From: Syntrophobacterales bacterium
GTDB lineage: Bacteria > Desulfobacterota > Desulfobaccia > Desulfobaccales > 0-14-0-80-60-11
Assembly: GCA_020052215.1 (NCBI GenBank)
Contig: JAGVPN010000163.1
Coordinates: 1-6,532 of the forward strand
Reading direction: 5' to 3'
Length of the DNA: 6,532 nt
The translations under genes and the position numbers were made by a program. Positions 1-3,750 of this stretch are shown in pieces. Position 1 is the first letter of the stretch. Every line of letters starts with the position of its first letter. The notes under the pieces are model-generated. The model did no database searches, was not told the origin of the DNA, and saw only the letters and a program-made list of their open reading frames with translations.

Positions 1-1
1 G

Positions 2-253
2 ATGGCCGGCAACCTGTATTTGACCCCGGCCATTCTCCTGTCCGGGCTCATTTTCCCCATCGCCAACATGCCGGTGTTTTTTCAGTATCTCACCCGGCTC
101 AACCCGCTGATGTACTTTATTGTCGTAACCCAGGGGGTCTTTCTCAAGGGCGCCGGGCTGGCCCTCCTGTGGCCCCAGATCACGGCCATGACCCTCCTGG
201 GCCTGGGCATGCTGGCCCTGGCGGTGGCGCGGTTTAAGGTGCATATTGCATAA
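2..253 (+). CDS. ABC-2 type transporter permease, C-terminal fragment (cut by window edge)
   Basis: This is the last 83 residues of an ABC-2 family export permease of the YhhJ/YbhR/YbhS type; such proteins are normally about 370 residues, so most of the gene lies left of the window. What is visible is the family's C-terminal signature: a membrane segment with LLSGLIFPIANMP, then a short loop with the LTRLNPLMYFIV pattern, a VFLKGAGL segment, and a final hydrophobic helix (about residues 60-76) before a short basic tail. The ATG at base 2 is internal, not a start. With its ATPase (usually encoded just upstream, often beside an HlyD-like adaptor) it would export a hydrophobic substrate across the inner membrane; the substrate cannot be told from this fragment. 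Codon use is GC-rich, like the RND genes at the right and unlike the genes immediately downstream. No hairpin terminator follows the TAA. Confidence 0.88.
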   Translation: MAGNLYLTPAILLSGLIFPIANMPVFFQYLTRLNPLMYFIVVTQGVFLKGAGLALLWPQITAMTLLGLGMLALAVARFKVHIA

Positions 254-261
254 AAACAATT

Positions 262-271
262 CTTGATCAAG
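262..271. repeat. Perfect 10-bp palindrome, possible operator
   Basis: CTTGATCAAG is a perfect palindrome lying 16 bases upstream of the candidate -35 box of the cassette. It could be a regulator site, but a single 10-bp palindrome can arise by chance, and no dedicated regulator gene is visible nearby. Confidence 0.2.
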
Positions 272-287
272 CCGTGAAGATTAAAGT

Positions 288-317
288 TTGCCATCGCATG
301 CAAATTTTAGATATAAA
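288..317 (+). promoter_or_regulatory. Candidate sigma70-type promoter for the cassette
   Basis: TTGCCA (288-293) and TATAAA (312-317) are separated by 18 bases and sit about 45 bases upstream of the first cassette gene. Both hexamers are close to the sigma70 consensus (TTGACA, TATAAT). The region is AT-rich, so chance matches are common, but this is the best pair in the 109-base gap. It would give the cassette its own transcription, independent of the export permease upstream. Confidence 0.4.
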
Positions 318-344
318 TAGAAAAATTGCCTGTGGTCTAATTCC

Positions 345-350
345 GAGGGA
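345..350 (+). promoter_or_regulatory. Ribosome binding site for the AlbA_2 gene
   Basis: GAGGGA lies 12 bases before the ATG at 363. The spacing is longer than optimal, but no better purine run or alternative in-frame start is present, so it supports the ATG at 363. Confidence 0.45.
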
Positions 351-362
351 AAATCAAATCCT

Positions 363-1556
363 ATGGATGATAAAGAGCTCATAAGCCTATTGAATGATAT
401 TGAATCTGATAGGGTGGAGCGCAAGGCTTCCATTGCTGAAAGGGATAAGATTCGGCAGGCAATTTGCGCGTTCGCAAACGATTTGCCGAACCACCAGCAA
501 CCTGGAGTTCTATTCATTGGTGCTAATGACGATGGAACCTGCACAAATCTAACTATAATAGATCAGTTACTTCTTACACTGGCCGATATGCGATCCGATG
601 GCAATATTATGCCATTTCCAATGATGACGGTTCAGAAGAGAATAGTGAAAGGATGTGACTTAGCAGTCGTTATAGTTGAGCCTTCTGACGCCCCACCAGT
701 CCGTCATAAAGGGCGGACTTACATTCGGGTGGGACCACGCCGGGCTATTGCTACGCCGGAAGAAGAACGACGTCTTTCCGAAAAGCGCCGATACAAGGAT
801 TTGCCTTTCGATATCCAACTCGTTCCATCAGCCTGGTTAAAAGATCTTGATCTTGATCTTTTCAGCAAGGTTTATTTGCCCTCAGCTTTGCCAACTGAGG
901 TCTTAGAGAATAATCAGCGAACGATTGAGCAGCAACTTTGCTCAATGCGATTTGTAACAGCCGATACTGACCCAAAACCAACCGTTCTCGGAATTTTAGT
1001 GGTTGGTAAAGATCCAAGACAGTTTATTCCTGGCGCATATATACAATTTCTTCGCATTGATGGGAAAACTCTGGCAGACCCGATTAAAGACCAAAAAGAG
1101 ATTGATGGCCCCTTGTCAGAGATGCTTTGGATGCTGGATGAAACTTTTAAAGCACACATTTCTGTTTCATCTGATATAACAACACAACCAATCGAAATTC
1201 GGCACCCCGATTATCCGTTAGTTGCACTTCAGCAGTTGGCTAGAAATAGCGTTTTACATCGCACTTATGAGGCAACAAATGCTCCAGCTCGGATCACATG
1301 GTTTAGTGACCGAATTGAAATTATTAATCCAGGTGGCCCCTACGGACAAGTAAATCAAGAGAACTTTGGCGAGCCGGGGATAACGGATTATCGCAATCCT
1401 CATTTAGCAGAAGCCCTTAAGAACTTGGGTTACGTTCAAAGATTTGGTGTGGGAATCCAAATTGCGCAAAGGGAACTTGAAAAGAATGGTAATCCGCCAC
1501 CAGAATTTTTTGCAAAAGATGCCCATGTGTTAGTCATTGTAAGGAGAAGGCCTTGA
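363..1556 (+). CDS. AlbA_2 (Schlafen-type) domain protein with C-terminal GHKL/HATPase_c_4-like ATP-binding domain
   Basis: The N-terminal part, about residues 12-135, fits the AlbA_2 domain: the acidic lead (E14, E19, K21), the IGANDDGT segment (52-59), a hydrophobic strand AVVIVEPS, then RVGPRRAIATPEE (122-134). The C-terminal part, about 283-375, fits the ATP-binding domain found in RecG-like transcriptional regulators: LARNSVLHRTY (292-302, N-box with N295 and H299), IEIINPGG (318-325), and RFGVGIQIAQREL (360-372, the glycine-rich lid). Proteins of this architecture are usually annotated as RecG-related helicase-like or transcriptional regulators, although they lack helicase motifs, and they are frequent in accessory and defence regions. 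AlbA_2 domains are thought to bind nucleic acid. In the N-box the usual glutamate is glutamine (Q291), so ATP may be bound but poorly hydrolysed. It is a cytosolic protein with no signal peptide. Its stop overlaps the TTG start of the ParA gene, implying co-translation and a joint function. The actual role is unknown. Confidence 0.85.
   Translation: MDDKELISLLNDIESDRVERKASIAERDKIRQAICAFANDLPNHQQPGVLFIGANDDGTCTNLTIIDQLLLTLADMRSDGNIMPFPMMTVQKRIVKGCDLAVVIVEPSDAPPVRHKGRTYIRVGPRRAIATPEEERRLSEKRRYKDLPFDIQLVPSAWLKDLDLDLFSKVYLPSALPTEVLENNQRTIEQQLCSMRFVTADTDPKPTVLGILVVGKDPRQFIPGAYIQFLRIDGKTLADPIKDQKEIDGPLSEMLWMLDETFKAHISVSSDITTQPIEIRHPDYPLVALQQLARNSVLHRTYEATNAPARITWFSDRIEIINPGGPYGQVNQENFGEPGITDYRNPHLAEALKNLGYVQRFGVGIQIAQRELEKNGNPPPEFFAKDAHVLVIVRRRP
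1541..1546 (+). promoter_or_regulatory. Ribosome binding site that fixes the TTG start of the ParA gene
   Basis: AAGGAG lies within the last codons of the AlbA_2 gene, 6 bases before TTG at 1553. No ATG or GTG in the ParA frame lies between it and the P-loop; the first internal Met is residue 27, past the P-loop. Shine-Dalgarno position and protein content therefore both select the TTG. Confidence 0.8.
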
Positions 1557-2557
1557 GTACTCCCATTATTGGTTTCTTTAATAATAAAGGCGGGGTCGGG
1601 AAGACCTCGCTAGTATACCATCTTGCCTGGATGTACTCGGATCTCGGAATCCGGGTTGTAGCTGCAGACCTCGACCCTCAGGCCAATCTTACCGCCGCAT
1701 TTTTAGAGGAAGATCGCCTGGAAGAACTCTGGCCTGACAGCGATCATCCATTATCGATTTTCGGATCAATACAACCTTTACTTAGAGGTATTGGGGATAT
1801 AGCTGACCCTCATCTTGAATACATTGAAGAAAACCTGGGCATACTAGTTGGAGACCTTTGGCTCTCCGGTTTTGAAGATGAATTGTCATCGGTTTGGCCT
1901 GACTGTATGGACCGAAAGGAGAGGGCATTTCGTGTTATCTCAGCCTTTTGGAGAATAATGCAGAATGCCGCTTTGAACCACCAAGCAGATATTATTTTAA
2001 TGGATCTTGGTCCCAATTTAGGAGCAATTAACCGGGCGGCGCTTATATCTGCAAATTTTGTGGTCGTACCGCTTTCCCCCGATCTGTTTTCCTTGCAGGG
2101 GTTACGTAATTTAGGTCCAACATTGAGACGATGGCGTGAAGAATGGAATGAGAGAATAGGCAAAAATCCTGTTGATCTTAAACTTCCATCCGGTGCAATG
2201 AAACCTGTTGGATATATAGTTATGCAACACTCAGTGAGATTGGACAGACCAGTCAAGGCGTATGATCGCTGGATTGAACGTATTCCCGATGTATATCGGA
2301 ATGCTGTACTGGATAATCCTGGAGAATCGAATGTTTCAGTAGAAGATGACCCACATTGCTTAGCTCTCCTTAAGCATTATAGGAGTTTAATGCCTTTGGC
2401 GCAAGAGGCACATAAACCAATGTTTCATTTAAAGCCAGCTGATGGAGCTATTGGTGCCCATGTCATGGCAGTTCGAGGGGCAAAACAGGATTTTGACAAT
2501 TTGGCAAAGGAAATAGGAAGAAGAACTGAAATTAATTTAGCATATCCAGTTGAATAA
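1553..2557 (+). CDS. ParA/MinD-family deviant Walker A ATPase, orphan (no ParB)
   Basis: This 334-aa protein opens with a deviant Walker A motif, NKGGVGKTS (11-19), with the signature lysine K12 and the P-loop lysine K17. The switch I-type DLDPQAN follows (39-45; D41), then the Walker B region IILMDLGPN (147-155; D151) and the VVPLSPDLFSLQGL segment (171-184) typical of ParA/Soj/BcsQ-like ATPases. Such enzymes dimerise on ATP and many bind DNA non-specifically or position cargo. It is longer than chromosomal ParA proteins (about 250-260 aa): an insert at about 50-130 and a C-terminal extension after about 225 have no motif I recognise. It lacks the N-terminal helix-turn-helix of plasmid P1-type ParA. 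The gene begins at TTG (TTGA overlaps the TGA of the preceding gene), so it is translationally coupled to the AlbA_2-GHKL protein. No ParB gene or parS-like palindrome is nearby, so replicon partition is unlikely. I infer a two-component cassette whose function is unknown. Confidence 0.85.
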   Translation: MSTPIIGFFNNKGGVGKTSLVYHLAWMYSDLGIRVVAADLDPQANLTAAFLEEDRLEELWPDSDHPLSIFGSIQPLLRGIGDIADPHLEYIEENLGILVGDLWLSGFEDELSSVWPDCMDRKERAFRVISAFWRIMQNAALNHQADIILMDLGPNLGAINRAALISANFVVVPLSPDLFSLQGLRNLGPTLRRWREEWNERIGKNPVDLKLPSGAMKPVGYIVMQHSVRLDRPVKAYDRWIERIPDVYRNAVLDNPGESNVSVEDDPHCLALLKHYRSLMPLAQEAHKPMFHLKPADGAIGAHVMAVRGAKQDFDNLAKEIGRRTEINLAYPVE

Positions 2558-2564
2558 ATTGATG

Positions 2565-2585
2565 ATAGTCATATTTAATAGTCAT
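2565..2585 (+). repeat. 8-bp direct repeat in the spacer after the ParA gene
   Basis: ATAGTCAT occurs at 2565-2572 and 2578-2585, a 13-base period. The first copy is also part of a small hairpin (ATGA/TCAT, 2562-2572). It may be a small protein-binding site or chance in AT-rich DNA. The run of A that follows (2588-2595) is the wrong polarity for a + strand intrinsic terminator. Confidence 0.3.
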
Positions 2586-2619
2586 TCAAAAAAAATGTAT
2601 TTATATCTAATTTAATGCT

Positions 2620-3732
2620 ATGAACTTAAAATCTTTCTTACTTGTTTTTGTTCTTCGATTCTTGTTAGTTGCTTTGTTCTTTTTGCCCGCCTGTTCCGGC
2701 GAGAAAAAGCCGCCCCCGCCCCCGCCGGTGCCGGTCCTGGTGGCCACAGTGACCGAGAAGACCGTGCCCGTGGAGTTGAAGGTCATCGGCAACGTTGAGG
2801 CCTACTCCACCGTGTCCATCAAGTCCCGCCTGTCAGGTCAACTGGTCCAGGTCAATTTTAAGGAAGGCCAGGACGTGAAGGCGGGCGAACTCCTCTTCGT
2901 GATTGACCCGCGTCCGTATGAGGCGGCTCTCAGACAGGTGGAAGCGAACCTGGTTAGGGATAAGGCCCTGGCCACCAAGGCCCAGGGCGATGCCAGGCGC
3001 TATGCCGAGTTGATCAGGAAACAGTTCGTCAGCCAGCAGGATTACGACCAGGCCAAGGCCACCGCCGAGTCCCTGGCCGCTACGGTCAACGCCGATCAAG
3101 TGGCGGTGCAAAATGCCAGGCTCAATCTCAGTTATTGTTATATCAAGGCCCCCATCACCGGCCGCACCGGCAGCCTGATCGCACATATGGGCAACCAGAT
3201 CAAGGCCGACGCCGACACCGCCATGCTGGTCATCAACCAGATCCAGCCCATCTATGTGTCGTTTGCCATCCCGGAGCAAAACCTGGCGGCAGTCCGGAAG
3301 TACATGGCGGCGGAGAAGGTGCCGGCTTCGGCCGTCATCGCCGGGCAGGAGAACAACCCCGAGGTCGGGGTCCTCAGCTTTATCGACAACACCGTGGACA
3401 AAACCACGGGGACCATACTGTGCAAAGCCACTTTTACCAATGAGTCCAAGCGCCTGTGGCCGGGGTTGTTCGTCAATGTGGTGGTGCAGCTCTCCTCTCA
3501 GCCCAACGCCGTCCTGGCCCCCTCCCAGGCCATTCAGACTAGCCAGGAAGGGCAGATTGTCTTCGTGGTGAAGCCCGACCTGACCGTGGAGATTCGCCCC
3601 GTGGAAGTGGGGCGCTCCATCAACGGCGAGGTCATCATCACCAAGGGGCTTACGCCCGGGGAACGGGTTGTGACCGACGGCCAGCTCCGGCTGGCGCCGG
3701 GAGCCAAAGTGGAGATCAAGACCGGGCCTTAA
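2620..3732 (+). CDS. RND efflux periplasmic adaptor (membrane fusion) lipoprotein, MdtA/AcrA-like
   Basis: This 370-aa HlyD/AcrA-family adaptor links the inner-membrane RND pump to an outer-membrane channel. It has a signal peptide ending in a lipobox LPAC (22-25; C25 the likely lipidated residue), then a K-K-poly-proline linker (six prolines at 31-36). Domains in order are lipoyl half 1 (about 62-98, STVSIKSRLSGQLVQV and GELLFVIDPRPYEAAL), alpha-hairpin (about 99-168), lipoyl half 2 (about 170-206, YIKAPITGRTG), beta-barrel (about 207-293, GTILCKATFTNESKRLWPG) and membrane-proximal domain (about 294-368). The pump gene follows 18 bases downstream, so this is an operon. Start ATG 2620 is the only one giving a charged n-region, but no Shine-Dalgarno is visible. 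Codons 1-22 are strikingly AT-rich, with all eight leucines TTA, TTG or CTT, while the rest is mostly CTG/CTC. Arg13 unusually interrupts the hydrophobic core. The sequence does not determine the substrate. Confidence 0.92.
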   Translation: MNLKSFLLVFVLRFLLVALFFLPACSGEKKPPPPPPVPVLVATVTEKTVPVELKVIGNVEAYSTVSIKSRLSGQLVQVNFKEGQDVKAGELLFVIDPRPYEAALRQVEANLVRDKALATKAQGDARRYAELIRKQFVSQQDYDQAKATAESLAATVNADQVAVQNARLNLSYCYIKAPITGRTGSLIAHMGNQIKADADTAMLVINQIQPIYVSFAIPEQNLAAVRKYMAAEKVPASAVIAGQENNPEVGVLSFIDNTVDKTTGTILCKATFTNESKRLWPGLFVNVVVQLSSQPNAVLAPSQAIQTSQEGQIVFVVKPDLTVEIRPVEVGRSINGEVIITKGLTPGERVVTDGQLRLAPGAKVEIKTGP

Positions 3733-3739
3733 ACGTCCC

Positions 3740-3743
3740 GGAG
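3740..3743 (+). promoter_or_regulatory. Ribosome binding site for the RND pump gene
   Basis: GGAG ends 7 bases before the ATG at 3751 and supports that start. It lies in the 18-base gap after the adaptor stop, with no room for a separate promoter or terminator, so the two genes are co-transcribed. Confidence 0.7.
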
Positions 3744-3750
3744 CGGCCCT

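Larger units (their letters stand above)
254..2690. other. AT-rich compositional island carrying the two-gene AlbA_2-GHKL/ParA cassette
   Basis: Hand counts on sampled 60-base lines give 52% GC at 421, 45% at 961, 30% at 1141, 37% at 1741 and 40% at 2281, against 62-63% at 3541 and 5701. The left change coincides with the stop codon of the ABC permease. The right change is not at the ParA stop (2557) but near 2690, inside the adaptor gene. The island holds two overlapping genes on one strand and no integrase, transposase or clear terminal repeats, so the mechanism of arrival is unknown. Horizontal acquisition is an inference from composition and from the way the block splits two export gene sets. 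Confidence 0.6.

Noticed and set aside
843..860. Three tandem GATCTT units
   Set aside because: They simply encode a DLDLDL stretch in the AlbA_2 protein (161-166); three units are too few for a meaningful repeat, though local slippage is possible.
1810..2256. Antisense ORF of 148 codons opposite the ParA gene
   Set aside because: The + strand frame carries Walker motifs and continuous ParA similarity; the antisense product shows no motif.
2551..2595. Intrinsic terminator after the ParA gene
   Set aside because: TGAAT/ATTCA arms exist, but the stem is AT-only in large part and is followed by A8 rather than a T run on the + strand.
1553..2619. Plasmid partition locus (ParA with parS or ParB)
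   Set aside because: No ParB gene, no parS-like palindrome or iteron array, and the flanks are chromosomal-type export genes.
259..2664. 7-bp match ATTCTTG at 259-265 and 2658-2664 as a target-site duplication
   Set aside because: A 7-mer shared between two short AT-rich windows is expected by chance fairly often, and no terminal inverted repeats accompany it.
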